A program made the translations under genes and the position numbers. Under the pieces are notes generated by a model that saw nothing but the letters and a program-made list of their open reading frames with translations, was not told the origin of the DNA and made no database searches. From assembly GCF_905475345.1 (NCBI RefSeq), contig NC_066587.1, positions 12,813,558 through 12,877,557 on the forward strand: a stretch of DNA of 64,000 nucleotides, written 5' to 3'. Positions 27,201-40,460 of the stretch are shown here, one piece after another. Source of the stretch: Vespula vulgaris (lineage: Eukaryota; Arthropoda; Insecta; Hymenoptera; Vespidae). The first letter of the stretch is position 1, and each line of letters begins with the position of its first letter.

Positions 27201-28369
27201 CAAAGATTCTTCCACGTGTTTCAATGGGTAGCAACATCGTCACACCTGTTTCCCAGACTACCTACGACGTGATTCACGTGTTCACTTTCCCTCTGGCTCA
27301 TACGATCTTCCAAGTATTAGTCATTCTTGTGAGAAGTTTGGTTCTCCCCTATTTTTTGTTCATCATTTACTTAGAGAACAAAGAATGACGATCATACATA
27401 TATCTAAAAGTAAAAAACTAAAAGTAAAAAGACAAGGAACTAACGACGACGTCAGATTTCGAATTTGAAATAAAATCGAAAGTTTTTTTTTTACAAACTA
27501 AAAAACAAAAATAAGAAAAAAAAACTGAAAAGGAAAGAGAACATTAAATAAATAAAAAAGTCGGATAATACAAGCTAGATTTCAGAAAGTTTTGACTGGA
27601 GTCTTGGGTCTGCAAGGACACAAAATGAGTTTTGTCTTTGATTTCTTTTTTTTTTTTTTTCATTGCCTTTCCTTTTTCTGTTCCTTTTCTTCTTTTCCTT
27701 CAACGGCAAGACCATGCGAAGGTCCTCGAAACCGGTCTCGAAAGGCTCGTGCTGTCGACCTGCCTAACATACCCGCTTATGGCCCACCGTAATAAACGCA
27801 TCCTTCGACGAAAGGATATGGTACGTACATCACGAAACAGAATATATCGTATAATGATCGAGATGTATCGTATGATATAGCAGGGACCATTAAGAATACC
27901 GTAAATGGAACTCATACTTTCGAGGGCATCGTCGAAACGTGATTCAAACTTCGCACATATTCGTAAATCTTGAGATCCATAATTCAAAAAAGGACAATCG
28001 CAACTTTATCTTGTAAGTTAAAGAACGTAAAATTGTATGTTTTTTTTTTTTTTAACTCTCATCACTAAAGATGACTAAAGTTGCCCGACATTGAACTTTC
28101 GTTGCATATTAAAACAGTGACTATAATCACCCAATAAAATTCTACTTGAATTAAGCATATCTTTATATCTTCATGGCAATCAACGTTCTTTTTTTATCCT
28201 AACTTATCCTCTTTTTTATTCATTTGTAATTCATTCTATATTAACTTGATATAATTTAAATAAGAAACCAATAATTTGCATAATACGATGAAGTTTCAGA
28301 TGTCTGAGAGCAACTCCGGCGTAGCGAAAGAGTTAAAGGGTCACGACACGAACTCTATTTCATTTTATC

Positions 28370-28454
<85 letters not shown>

Positions 28455-30718
28455 CTTTGATACTTTCTCGATCTGTTCAGAATAAGGATAAATAAAACGT
28501 ATAAGTAAAAGAGAGATAGATAAAGAGGAGAAAAGAGAAGAAGAGAGAAGAGGAAAAAGAGAGAAAAAGAGAAAGAGAGGGAGAGAGAGAGAGAAGCGAT
28601 CCTTTTATGGAAAAGATCGCAAAAGGTATAGAGTTTGAGAAGTCGCAAGGAATCGACTCGTTTTGCTTGGAAGATTGCGTCAAAGTGCCTTTAAGGCACC
28701 GCGAGAAGAAGCAGGTTAAGGACGTTCGTACTTATAAGGACTCGTCTTTGCTTTCTTGCTAGAATCGTTTCTTCCATACTCCTTCTTCTTCTTCTTTTTC
28801 TTACTCTTTCTATGTACATATCTTTTCCTTTTTTATCCTTTCTCTCTCGATGTCTCGTTTCTCTTTCGTCCGTTTCCAACAAGCATTATCTCTATTTCTC
28901 TATCTCTTTATTCTCGTCACGACGACGACGAAAAGAAAATCGAGAAATCGAGAGTATCGAGAGTATTTATAAATCGAGTAAATGTATAAGTCTCGTCATA
29001 TTTCGCATCGAGTTAGATGCAATCCTTTTGTAGCACGAGTCGTACGTAATTATCGTCGTGTCGAGCATACTACATACATACGAATGGCACGTTAAATACG
29101 TCAGAAAAAGTTAACTCCATTCGTGCTAACTCTGAACTACATGGAAAGGAGGATATAAAGTGGTGTGTAAGCGTATTTATATTTATATTTGAATATAATA
29201 GCACGATACACACTCGTTGCGCTGTATACTTGAAATAAACAAGTTTCATCGTATGATTTTGAGTCGTTATACTACGCTCTCGTTTCTATAGTTTAAAATG
29301 AATTCTATCTTTCCGTGTATTTCTACATTACTCACGTATAAAAGGAAGCACGAGGAAACAAAATAAACGCTGAAGGAAAGTTCCGCGTTCGATAAGCTAG
29401 ACATTAGCACGATATGTTGTTTTACACGCGATTCGCGTTGACCGCTGTTTAAAATGCCCGCGGCATCTTTTTGCGCATGCGCGATTAGAATTTCAACCGG
29501 CAATAGATCGAATAAGTTAGCGCGACTTTTCAAAGACAATCAAACCGAGTACTCTTATCGATATTTCTCTCTTTTCTCGGGTATATTATCTTTTGAAAAT
29601 ATTCAATCAGCAAATTAGTCTACGATTTTTCCTCTTCTTTTCGTCGAGAATTATTCTCGACAACACTCGGTATTCAGAGATGCATTCAACTACTCACAAT
29701 CGTATTGATCGTGAGTATTATACTCTAGAGATATTAAAGGGAGAAACTTTCAGAGGACATCGAATACTGCGTGGAAACGGGCTACGTCGCCCGACTATAC
29801 CAAAGAATATTTTGTAAAAACCGGTTTTTCGAATCCCTCTTCTATAACGGAAGGTAACTTCGTACTTCTTCGAAACGTAAACGTTTCTGAACTTAAATAT
29901 CTTCTATAGGAACGGTATCCGTTATGCATATTATATACATATGTATATACGCATATATACGAGAAATAAAAATTTATTTAATAATCTTCTAAAAAAACTT
30001 TCCTCTATACAGAAAAAAAAAAAGAAATGAAGAAAGAGAAAAAATATTTCGTTTTATGAAATTCATAGAGAAAAGAACGAGAAGAGAGGTATGAAGAATA
30101 AGAAAGAACTTTCAAAATTCCAAACTGGAATTCAGGATTAAAGATCTTTGCAAGGGACGAAAAGAAAGAAAGAAAGAAAGAAAGAAAGAGCTTGTTTGAG
30201 ACGCCATTTTTCCAAGCCGATAATCGTGTACGATTGCCGAGTCTAAGGAAGTTTATCGAGTTTTGTCGTCGATGTGTGTACGGCAGAAAGGGCGCGGCAC
30301 GGGGTCGCTTGTGGAGCTGATCTTGCGTCCTCTCGAAATCCTGACGCATTCCACGTGCACGCATACACAGCCGCAAATACACGCGCAGATCGTTTAAATA
30401 CAAAAAAAAAAAAAAGAAAAAAAGAGAAAAAAATGAAAACAACGTATTCGGCGCCATCGGTCAAAATTGAACGACTTCTTTTCATATTTATTATACGTCC
30501 CAAGGAAAAAAAAAAAATACTTTTTTTGTCTAGTCGTATCGGAACATGACGTCACCTACTTCAGAAGGATTGCTCGTGTGTTCGTGAGAGAACCGATGCG
30601 TATGACGTCACTCCTGTATTACCATGCATACTTTCGTGCTGCGGAGAGTAAATGAAACGCGTGGAGAGCGTACGATCGCCTCGAATACGTTCTCTCTTTC
30701 CCTTCCTCCCATCCTCTT

Positions 30719-30763
<45 letters not shown>

Positions 30764-33700
30764 TTTATCGAATAACAATGTCATGGCATTGGTATACGGT
30801 GGAGTGAGCTCAGAGAGAGGGGTCTTCATGAATCCACGACAAATATTGACGCCATTTTTTTTTTTTTTACTTTTTTTATGGAAAGCTGCCTGAGAGATAT
30901 GTATGTGATTCTTGACTAGCCTCGACTCGATTAACTATTTGATTAGTCTATCTTTGAAAATGTAGAACGTAAGATCGATACATGGAATGAATCATCCGAC
31001 GAAAAATATTTCTAAAATGGAATATTTTCAAGAATATACGTATATGGTTATGCGTGTTATAGAAAGAAATAAAATTATACGAGAAGGCTATCCTGATAAA
31101 TGTGCGCATTAAATACGTGTACAAAGTTTTAAATATGTATGTATACGTGTATACGCGTATATATATGTACATATGTATACGTGTGCATGAGAATAGAATG
31201 ATTTAACCTGCGTTACATAGTTTGTTAACTATCGTTGACTTGCTAAGTTATGTATCGAATTAATTTTTCCTTAAAATAAATTTTCTGGCATTGATCTTTT
31301 TAATACTCTCGAAAAAGTAGCAGGAATGATGGATTAGCCGAAAACTCACGTCCTTTAAAGTTTTACATTACGGTAAGTAAACTCGAAATGCTGAAGTTTA
31401 GCCAGACCCACTTGAAAAGGAAAGTTAAAACGAAAAGGGTACTCGAATCGCTCGAATAGGGCGAAAGAAGAAACGAGTACATATATACGAGGACGGGGAC
31501 GTTAATTAAATGTGACCATCTATGATCTATTCTAACGCAAATTACGTGGGTTGTTACTCGAAATACGTAGGCGATAAATAGCATAGTGCGTCGTTCTATA
31601 CTATGTACACATATACATACGTTGATGGTTATTAGCTAGCTAGATAATACATGTAAATCATAAAACTTTATTAGAGAACGTAGATCGTTAGCCTGACGTA
31701 ATTCGGATCGATTTGAGATTCTCTTTATTACCTTCGATTTAAACTGTTTTGGCAATAATAATTATCTCATCATCGATGAGAGATACTCTCAACGGCAACT
31801 AACTACTAGTAATAGGATTAAACGTGTCTTTTACCGTAAAAGGTAAGAAGAAATAAGATCGTTCGAATTCGTACCGTATAAGGTTTGGGATAACGACGAA
31901 CAAGTGAGAGAGAGTTCTCGATCGTTACACAACAGAGACATAATTTTATGGTCAACGTACCACCGTCTATCCATCTGTAATCGCGAAAAATATATTTCCT
32001 CTCGTTTTATATATATATAAAAAGAAAAAAATCACCATTTTATTCGCGAAAGTTTTTAGAGATTTCTTTCATCTCTTCTTTCTCTCCTGACATTATTTAT
32101 ATATAACTACATATATGTATATTATGACGCATTCGGCGACTCCTTTCTCTCTTTTTCGTTGTTTATCATTACTAATTTATAGTCTTATCAGTATGGACGG
32201 TTTATAACCGACGTGCCCAATTTAAGATAGTTACGTTGGTTTGGATTCAAGTAACGTAATTCGTCGCTCAAATTGACGTTCATTGAACACGTCAGCTGTT
32301 TTGTGTTTTTTCTCTTTTTTTTTTTTTTTTAGTTTTCTCTTAATAAATTCTATGACTACATTAAATCCTTCGTTCCGTGCATAGGTATATTCCTCTATAA
32401 GTTGATATATAAGACAAAGTTTCTCCAATATCTTACGTCGCAAGTTCGTCCTCGGAGAAACTAGCAGGAAAATTCCAAAATGTAATCTATCCCCTTTCCT
32501 CTTCTCTTCGTAATTCATAGTCCAGCCGTTACTTTGACATGCACGATCGCGTTTCTTCTCTCTCGTGTGTGCGACTAGTACACGTAGTATACGATGAATA
32601 TTAATCGAAGCAAAGTCTACGACCTGTGTTCTACTCCGATCGAGATAATAGAGATTTCTGGATGAAAATTCGTCATTAAAAATCTAAGCAATATATATAT
32701 ATACATACACACATACAGCTTGTTTCAGCTTTTATCTTTATCAGCAAGTCGAGCGAGAAGAGTTTCAAGAATTTATAAAAAAAAAAAAAAAAAGAACGAA
32801 AGAGAAGAAAAAAGAACAAAAAAAAAAAATAAAGAAAAAGTAAATAAAAGGAAAGGAAAGACGAGCCAATCTCGTGCTCTCGAAGACATTACAAAATAAT
32901 TTGCTGACGAATTGGTAATACGAGAGAACGAATTTTCTAGACACACGTATACGTTCATCAGGGAATTGTTGCGTTATTATTCAACGCTAGAAAATAAAGA
33001 TAGTACCAAATTTACAAGGTCTTCTTCGAATACGTCGTATACGATAGATGATTTGATTCTTGGCTCAAAAACGAATCGGTATGGATGGAACACACAAGAG
33101 ATTCTTGTAATTTACCGCCCCCGCCCCACCTGTTTCCATCTTGTCCTTCTTCCCATCCTCTCCCACCGTTCCTCCCCCACTTCTGTCGGATCACGATCGC
33201 TGAATCAGTCAGGCGTGAGTCACTACGAGCACTGACATTCGTTCGTTCCACAAGTTCAACCGAAAAATTTTTAAGACAAGCTTCCAATTTCTCTCGACAC
33301 ATTTCTATTTTTCTTATCTATACAAAAATATGCGAATGCGACGTTAAAATAAACGATATTAAAATAAAAATAAAAAAAGAGAGTGAGAGAGAGAAAGAAA
33401 TGAAAAAGAAAAGGAAATTCTTCCAAAGATTCTTTTCTTCGGAAGAAAACAAATGACTTCGAAGAAGAAATACGAGAAACTTCGATACGAAAGATGTGTG
33501 CATTTAATGATATGCGTCGTATGCACTTTACGAGTTGAAGAAAAAACAATGATAACCAATCTAAATATTCAACGTATGCATCTATGTATGTACGTATATA
33601 TATATTTATGCATGTGGTAGATATTTAGACGTGCACCAATTAGACTTTAGAGTCTAAGAACGAAGAAACAAAGTTCTCCGTCGATGAAACTCGACGGGGT

Positions 33701-33958
33701 AAAAAATGTTAATGATTCGTCAATTGCAATAATAAACGTCATTTATTTTTTCCTGGCAAATCTCCGTTTGCCAAATTCAAGAATAAAAATGCTCCGAAAA
33801 GTTTTGGATCGAAAGAAAAAGTTCTTAGAAAATTTTCCTAAGTTCTTTCTATTAAATATTTCTAATACTTCTTATAAATTTAATTAAGAGTTTGCTCTAT
33901 ATAAATTACATGATAACATAAGAACAAGATTGAACATCCTGTTGGTAGTATGAGAACA

Positions 33959-34001
<43 letters not shown>

Positions 34002-36244
34002 CAATCATAATCATAATATATATATATATTTAATTGTATCATATATATATAAAATTTCTTTTTTTGTGAAGACAGCTGCATGCTTTGCTATCTTATCAGT
34101 TTGTACTATCACCGGAACGCGTTGCCTTCTTGCTCGGACGTGCAGCTTTTAAGAAAAGAAATAAGAAAAAGTTTCATGATAGAAGACTCTCTCGCAAAAC
34201 AATGTACTATAGTCTGTTCAGGACAACGATCTTATAATATCACTGCTTCATAGGAATGACTTTATAGAGAAGACCAAACGACATCAATACAATGGAACGT
34301 AGTTACGTCGTATTTGGTATATGTAGCAAGAACATACGGAGAACACCAAAGGAAGGAATGTAGTCGTCGTTACGTCGTTTCGTAACAAAATGTTTAAAGC
34401 GTCCCAAATTCTTTCACGAAACGATCGATCCTTTCGTAACGAACGTTTTACACGCATCATTTGTCCGTTCTCCATTCAGGATTTTCCAAATTCCGGAAGC
34501 GTTTAAATTCAACTCGTATTTGTCATAATTTTACGAGTAGAAAGTTTAACGCCGCTGAGTGTCAATCAGAATTATTACCGATAATTGCTATTCGAGTTCA
34601 TCTGTTTTTTCTTTTTCAATGTAAATTTACAATATTTTTCTGTGTGTACTTTTGTTCAGATAATAACATTCTACATAATACCAGATAAATCTAAGAATTT
34701 TTATATAAAATTGATAATCATATTTTTGAAAAATTTTAATGATAAAGTAAATCACAGCGATAAATATGAATGATTAGTGACAGTTTTTAAATTAACGAGT
34801 GCGTATAATCGAATATGGTTAAAATTAGCGTGAGTCACGATCTCCGAGGAAGGTGAGGTGAGTGAAGTTTCTTATCATATAGCGATAAGCAAAAATACTT
34901 CGAAGAAACTAGCGCACACATACATAAATACGTATATACATATATGCACATACGTACACAAGTCACTTGTTCGCTTATACTGGAATCTCGCAAAATTCTA
35001 TACGAACGACCCCGCCCAATTTCTATCGGCTGTATCGACGAATCGACGAAGGGAGAGAAAGAGAGGAGAGAACGAGAATCGAAATTGAAGTGTCATCGTT
35101 CGTGAAGAATTTCATGGAATTTGTTCACTCAGATACGAAGTAATTACGAGAATCATCGATACGTATCTATTTTTCTACTATAATTTCAAGATATCGAAAA
35201 ATAGAAAGAATTATCGGCGAAACAAGTCCCTGGTTAAAAAATTATTTAAAAAAAAAAAAGAAAACGAAAAAATAGGACTATACCGATACTTCTTTTCATC
35301 TACCAATGAAAAACGAAACTTTACTCTAGCACAATTCGCCATTTTTTATTTGTCGAAAAACGAGGGAAAATTTGAATGGCGGTAAATTCAAAAGTAAAAG
35401 AAGATATCCCTATCGTAAGAAACTTTCTCTGTGTTTCTGTCTCAAGTCCTTCTGAAGTTTGAACCGTGCATCATTGTAATGTTGCGTGACGTATATCTCC
35501 ACGCTGCTAAAATGACAGATCGTTCGTTGTCATCGTGCTCTCCCACCGATCTCTCTCTTTCTTTCTCTCTCTCTCTCTCGCGCGCGTATGCCGGCCAACG
35601 AACGTGAGCGACGGAATGAAAAAAGCGTTCGCTCGACGAAACGAATGTTGGCTCGTCGATCCAATCGATCCGTCTTCTTGAAAGGTCGTTCTCGTTCTCA
35701 TTGCGAGAGTAAATGTAGTAGTAGTAGTAAGAAAAATAAAAAAAAAGAAAAAGAAAAAAAAAGTAGAAAAAGAAGGTAAGAGATAGAAAGAAAGAAAGAA
35801 AGAAAGAAAAGAGAGAGAAAGAGAGAGAAGAAGAGTCTGTTGTCATCGTTAGAAACAACGGCGACGCTCGTCGTGGGCGGTCGCTTGGTAATTGGATATC
35901 TCCTGCGTTGGATACGCGCAAAGAAAAGAAGAACTTTCGATATTATTTGTTCGTAGATATCTCTCATAGCATTTGAAAAATATCATGGAAAACAAATCGT
36001 GTTAACGATAAGAATGGTAAGACATATGTCCGTGTGTGAAAAAGAGAGAGAGAGAGAGAGAAAGAGTGAAGAAGGAAAAAGAGATAGAGAGAGTAGGTGT
36101 ACCTTCCTTATAGGCAGGAAACACAGGAGAGGCGCTTGGTTACTACGACCAATGACAGCGACGTTTTAAGCGGCATTTTTAAGGGGCGTTTTAACCGGCA
36201 ATGACGATGACCGCGACCGCGACCGCAACGGCGGCGGCAACGGC

Positions 36245-36277
<33 letters not shown>

Positions 36278-36439
36278 TTTAACGTTTTAACCTGTGACGC
36301 GAAGTTCTCTCTCCTAATTCGACGAAAGCGCGCGCTAGCTTGAGATTAATTTCAATCGAAAAGGACATGTTGCCGTCCTGTGTCGACCTATCTTTAGGCA
36401 CGCACGAAATGGCCAACAAGTCGATTCTCCGAATAAGAA

Positions 36440-36493
<54 letters not shown>

Positions 36494-36983
36494 AAGAGAA
36501 AGAGAGAGGCGACGCTCACGACCTCCACGAGGTCGGTTACTTCTTCGATGTTGTTTGCTATTAAGAGAAGAAAGAAAAGAGTGAGAAAGAAAGAGAGATA
36601 TATATATATAATTGTAGTCTACTCACGTAAATGAGACCGGAGTAATAACGATCCTTTAGATTATGCAGGACGGAGGCCTCGTTGAGGCACGTGAGCTCCG
36701 CCATATCCTCGACCTTGTCGAACTTTGGCGGGTTCATCTTTTGGATGTCGTCCTTGGCGACGTGGACGCGCTTGCCGGTCTCCGCGATTTCCACTTCGAC
36801 CTCGTCGCCGCGTTCGCCTTTGATACCGGCGGCGACGAAGCCCTGCGTCTCGTGAGGCACCCAAACCAACTTCTTTTGCGTCCATTCTGCTTGGGTAGCC
36901 GGATCGTTGAAACTGTTTCTGTCCACTGACAAGAATCTCAATTCCGGATCCGACCGGTCTACCCTCGAGTCTATGTCCGCCAT
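14233..36983 (-). CDS. zip: Non-muscle myosin II heavy chain (zipper orthologue)
   Basis: Eight coding exons in minus order: 36983-36627, 25160-25004, 24865-24747, 19840-19748, 19659-19497, 19436-18100, 18026-14491 and 14359-14233 (5889 nt, 1962 residues plus stop, the usual length). The gene encodes the actin motor of cytokinesis and epithelial contraction. The SH3-like N-domain is in exon 1 (start MADIDSRVDRSDPELRF). The P-loop GESGAGKT is at about residues 182-189, switch I NSSRF in exon 4, and switch II and relay in exon 6 (DMAGFEIFELNSFEQLCINY). The converter and IQ region (GFLARRNYQKRLQQLNAIRI) starts exon 7, which also encodes almost the whole coiled-coil rod without an intron. Exon 8 gives a Ser/Thr-rich non-helical tailpiece. 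The start lacks a competing upstream ATG. The loop-1 intron (19841-24746) and the first coding intron (25161-36626) are very long; alternative exons may exist. Confidence 0.97.
21005..21034 (-). CDS. zip: Candidate alternative micro-exon of zipper, loop 1 (10 codons)
   Basis: On the minus strand a 30-nt segment is flanked by ...CTTATGGATCCAG and GTAATT. It reads G-S-G-S-V-S-D-K-F-A in phase 0, matching the phase-0 junctions on both sides, with no stop. It ends in GCG, like the preceding constitutive exon. It is clearly GC-richer than the AT-rich intron around it. Drosophila zipper and vertebrate non-muscle and smooth-muscle myosins are known to have alternatively spliced insertions at this loop, so the location is right. 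A chance AG...GT pair cannot be excluded without transcripts. Confidence 0.55.
21226..21287 (+). repeat. (TAA)n microsatellite
   Basis: About 20 units with one C interruption, in the zipper loop-1 intron between the two candidate micro-exons. Confidence 0.95.
21387..21410 (-). CDS. zip: Second candidate loop-1 micro-exon of zipper (8 codons)
   Basis: The minus strand shows an acceptor (CTTCCATCAATAG), 24 nt reading T-P-S-P-A-L-I-I in phase 0, and a strong donor GTAAGT. It lies 352 nt upstream, in transcript order, of the other candidate. Like it, this segment is a GC-rich island in an AT-rich intron and keeps the frame alone or combined. The Pro/Ala/Ile composition is vaguely similar to the longer loop-1 insert of Drosophila zipper, from memory only. 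It is less secure than the 30-nt candidate. Confidence 0.42.
28373..28450 (+). repeat. (GA)n microsatellite
   Basis: The longest perfect dinucleotide tract of the window (about 39 units), in the first coding intron of zipper. Confidence 0.95.
33962..34000 (+). repeat. (TA)n microsatellite
   Basis: Perfect alternating TA tract, followed by a second AT-repeat segment to about 34050. Confidence 0.9.
36246..36277 (+). repeat. (GAC)n triplet repeat
   Basis: About 10 GAC units in a GC-rich patch of the zipper intron, near the first coding exon. Confidence 0.9.
36444..36489 (+). repeat. (GA)n microsatellite
   Basis: About 22 GA units, 140 bp inside the zipper intron from the exon 1 donor. Confidence 0.9.
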
Positions 36984-37631
36984 CTTTGTTTGGTAGTAAG
37001 CGCGCACACAATGCGATCGAGCAAGTACGCCTCTCTCTTGGTTCCTCACTCACTCCTTTTCTCCTTTTCTAATTATCTACTATCTCTTTCTTTGTTAACT
37101 ATCGGACCTGCACGAACCGAAGAGTGATCGAGGAGGACGACAAGGACGGCGACGACACGGCAGCACGACGATGACAACGGCGACGGCGACGGTGACGGTG
37201 ACGATCACGACGAAGACGACTCCTTCCGAAGTTTGTCGATGTTCGTTACGCACGACGCACCGTACACTCGAGCCCGTCCACGGGAGCGTCTGTTTCAACG
37301 CGTCGACCTCCGTCTTCGAGCACGGCTCGTTTTCCTCGGCCGTAGCTACAGTGTCGGTGATAGTAGTAGGTAGTGGTAGTGTAGTAGAGGTGCGACGAGA
37401 TCGCACCGCATATGTAAGAAGACCCACCGGGGAGCGTGTTCACTCTCTAGCATACGTCGCTGCTCCTCCTCTCTTTCTCTATCGCTATCTCTCGTTCCTT
37501 CTCTTTCCCTTTCTCTCCCACCCTCCCTCTCATGCGTTCGATAGCTCTCACTCGTGCTCTCTCTTTCTCTCGTTACTCTCACGCGCCGACAACGACACGA
37601 CACGACGACGACGACGGCGACGGCGACGACC

Positions 37632-37668
<37 letters not shown>

Positions 37669-38709
37669 ACCAGCCAGTTCTGGCTAATCTTCGCTGGTCT
37701 CGGCCTTACCGTTTCCGACTGTCTCGATTCTCCGACCGAACGAGTCCTTCCACCGCATGCTTCTACCTCCTTTCATCCTCCCACCCTCTCGCTCTCATAC
37801 TCTATCCTTCTCCTTCTCCATTCTCTGCCGACATGCTCTCTTTCACCGTTCCCTCTACCAATCCTCCCCACCACCGTGTTTCAACCGATATCTTTCTCTC
37901 CTACTCGCTTCTCCCTCTTCCTCTCCCTTTTCCTCTTACGTATTTGCGTACGCACGCACGCACCTTTTACCCTACTATTTTTCTGTCTCCTTCCCTCTCT
38001 CTATCTTTGAATTCGAGCCGTTTGCAGTTCCGAACGAAGCCACGTGGCATTCGCGACGGTTTCAACGGTAAAACGTCGAGATTACCTTCGGCTACGTCGT
38101 CGATGTGTTTTCAACAGATTATCTCTCGGAGATGGCGCGCGCGTCGCGTCGCGGAACGAAATCGGAGCCTTCCGATTCGTGGAAAATATGCTAATGGCTG
38201 AACGATCGTATCGTATTTAAAATTTTTTATTTCTGTTGCGAGAATTACGTTTGCGGGCTACTCGAATAACTTTTATCGTCGTCGATACAATATTAAGAAT
38301 CATCGATCGTAATACTGTATCGTATGAAACTGTCGAGTACGTTCTCAACATTCCTCCAATTAGCGTTTTACATTTCGCGAAAGGTATTCTTTGATTGGCG
38401 CACTTAATGGACCAATTACGAAGCGTTATTTCTTATTTGGAACAATTTGCACCCCCAATGTATGTTAATTTGAAAATTTTGAATAACCATAGTATCTTTT
38501 GTTGTTACAAAAACGATTTCTATGTCTTCTCCTATTCTTGTACGTATAAAAAGCGGCATCTCCTGTTATAAATCAAAACTAGCGACGGATGTAACAAGCA
38601 ATAAGTAAATAACACTTTACTTCCTGTCATTCTTTATCAAATTTATTTTCTGCTACGAAAGGCAGCAAGTACCATCAAAATAACTTGTTTATGAAAAGTA
38701 TCATACAAA
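36984..38709. promoter_or_regulatory. GC-rich divergent region between zipper and threonine aldolase
   Basis: The 1.7 kb between the zipper start codon (36983, minus) and the aldolase start (38710, plus) is much GC-richer than its surroundings in its left two thirds (about 37100-38170), fitting the zipper 5' UTR and promoter. It contains a long CGA/GAC triplet tract (37601-37669). A 279-codon plus-strand ORF (37171-38010) and its partners run through this tract and consist of Thr/Arg/Ser low complexity; I do not call them genes. The right part (38200-38709) is AT-rich and holds the aldolase 5' region. Confidence 0.5.
37601..37669 (+). repeat. (GAC/GGC)n triplet repeat
   Basis: Imperfect CGA-phase triplet tract of about 23 units in the GC-rich zipper upstream region. 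Confidence 0.9.
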
Positions 38710-40205
38710 ATGTCCGACATTTCAAAAGGATACTGGTTTTTCGAAACGTCCGAGGTGGAGAAAAAAGTAAGAAAAAGTGCATTTAACAATTTATCGTTGC
38801 GATCGAATGGAAACATTATCGTAAATTTTTTTAAACGAGTATTACATAACGATAAAATGAATTACTTTCATGAAACGGTAACTTTGAACACAGTTCCATT
38901 TTTACTTTTCTAATCGTAGTATACCGTTGTTGATTTACGAAGCGATACACTTACCAAACCGACTAAAGCGATGCGACTTGCTATGTTCAACGCAGAAGTA
39001 GGGGATGACGTTTACGAGGAAGATCCAACAGTAAAAAGTATTTCAATATTAGTCGGTTTAAAGAAGGTTTACATCGTACGTACGTTCGTTCTATATATTA
39101 CAATTATTTTAGAATTAGAAGAAAAGGCTGCGACATTGATGGGGAAAGAAGCTGCGCTTTTCGTTACTTCCGGGACAATGGGAAATTTAATCGCCAGTCG
39201 GTAGTCGTGTTTTCATGTATAACATAAATACATGCATATCTACGCGAAGGTCTACTTCGACGTAAATACGAACAACGTATATCGAACAGGAATATCAATT
39301 ATCTATCTGGTATCTATTTGGTTACAGTTATGACTCACTGCGACGTACGTGGAAGCGAAGCTTATTGCGGCGAGGAATCTCATACGATTTTACACGAGCA
39401 AGGTGGTGCTGCTCAATTAGGAGGTGTAACTTTGTGTCCTTTACCAAATAAACCTGACGGAAGCTTCGATCTAGCGTTACTTCGAAACAAACTTCGTAAC
39501 GATAGATTGCACGAACCAATCTCGAAATTGGTAATCGTAGAAAATACGATTAATGGTAAGATCGTGCCACAGGATTGGATCATAGAATTGGCTGGATTAG
39601 CCAAATCTTGCGATCTTAAATTACATTTAGATGGAGCAAGAATATGGAATGTTGTAACGGCATCTAACGTGTCGGCTAAAGATCTCGTGTCTGCATTCGA
39701 TTCGGTCACGTTTTGTTTAAGCAAGGGTTTGGGGGCACCGATCGGTTCCTTATTATGCGGAGACAAATGCTTTATCAACAAAGCAAGGAGAATACGAAAG
39801 GTTTTAGGTGGAGGAATGAGACAGGTTGGTATTATCGCGGCTGCTGGACTCGTGGCTCTAGAAGAAATCGTACCTTTGTTGAAAGAAGACCATAAAAGAG
39901 CAGCTCTCATCGCACGAGCGATCAACGATTTAAACTCCGAAACGTTCACCGTCGACGAGAAAACTGTACAGACAAATATAGTTTTTGTAAATATACGTTC
40001 TAAATTCATAACTTCGGTGAATTTTGCAGAAAGGCTTCTACAAGTTCAAGAGGATGTGGAGGACGATCGAATAATGATAAAATGTTTGCCTCTAACGAGA
40101 ACGACCGTTAGATTTGTCTTATACCATGAAATTACCGACGCGATGCTGGAAGCGGTCATACGTAAAATCACCTACGTTATCAGAAGTATGGATGTGAACG
40201 AATAA
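38710..40205 (+). CDS. Low-specificity L-threonine aldolase (PLP-dependent)
   Basis: Four coding exons: 38710-38766, 38920-39037, 39113-39196 and 39328-40205 (378 residues). The enzyme cleaves L-threonine or allo-threonine to glycine and acetaldehyde with pyridoxal phosphate. Family blocks: VVDLRSDTLTKPTKAMR and MFNAEVGDDVYEEDPTV near the N-terminus, LFVTSGTMGNLIA, HCDVRGSEAYCGEESH, HLDGARIWN, and the PLP lysine K219 in CLSKGLGAPIGS followed by GGGMRQVGIIAAAGL. The donor after exon 3 (A|GTCGGT) is weak, but it is the only one that keeps phase with exon 4. A poly(A) signal AATAAA is at 40219-40224. The gene is convergent with eIF3d. Vertebrate copies are often degenerate; this one looks intact. 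Confidence 0.93.
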
Positions 40206-40218
40206 TCGGCATAGATCC

Positions 40219-40224
40219 AATAAA
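40219..40224 (+). terminator. Poly(A) signal of the threonine aldolase gene
   Basis: AATAAA lies 14 nt after the stop codon on the plus strand. It is the first canonical signal after the coding region, so the 3' UTR should be very short. Confidence 0.55.
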
Positions 40225-40282
40225 TGAATGAACAACGATCTGATGTATCATTAAACGTAGAAAAGTTTTGCGTTTATATAAT

Positions 40283-40288
40283 TTTATT
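40283..40288 (-). terminator. Candidate poly(A) signal of eIF3d
   Basis: TTTATT on plus is AATAAA on minus, 173 nt beyond the eIF3d stop. Together with the aldolase signal at 40219 it places the two convergent 3' ends within a few tens of bases of each other. Confidence 0.45.
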
Positions 40289-40460
40289 ACTTTTATGAGG
40301 ATCCTCTTGTCCTGACAACGAAGATGGAATTTGACCATTCGATATAAATTACTTCGAAGATTCGAATAAAACACGCCGTTTAGCGGGCGCGCACTTGTAA
40401 CTGACTGACGAAATAATTCACGATATATAAGGTTCCTCGGACGATCGCTGTTCTCTTCCG

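Larger units (their letters stand above)
25161..36626 (-). other. First coding intron of zipper (11.5 kb)
   Basis: The intron runs from GTGAGT at 36626 to CAG before 25160. No coding exon was recognised. It contains many microsatellites (GA at 28373-28450, CT at 30716-30760, GAAA near 30160-30190 and 35785-35808, TA at 33962-34000, GA at 36444-36489, GAC at 36246-36277) and several moderately GC-rich patches (about 29380-29520, 30240-30380, 36160-36300) that could be regulatory or alternative promoters. The many ORFs of 60-160 codons here are repeat-driven or AT-rich noise. Confidence 0.7.

Noticed and set aside
37171..38010. 279-codon plus-strand ORF and overlapping 215- and 104-codon ORFs
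   Set aside because: They run through the CGA triplet tract and CT-rich sequence, giving Thr/Arg/Ser/Leu low complexity in three frames at once; no domain and no supporting splice structure.
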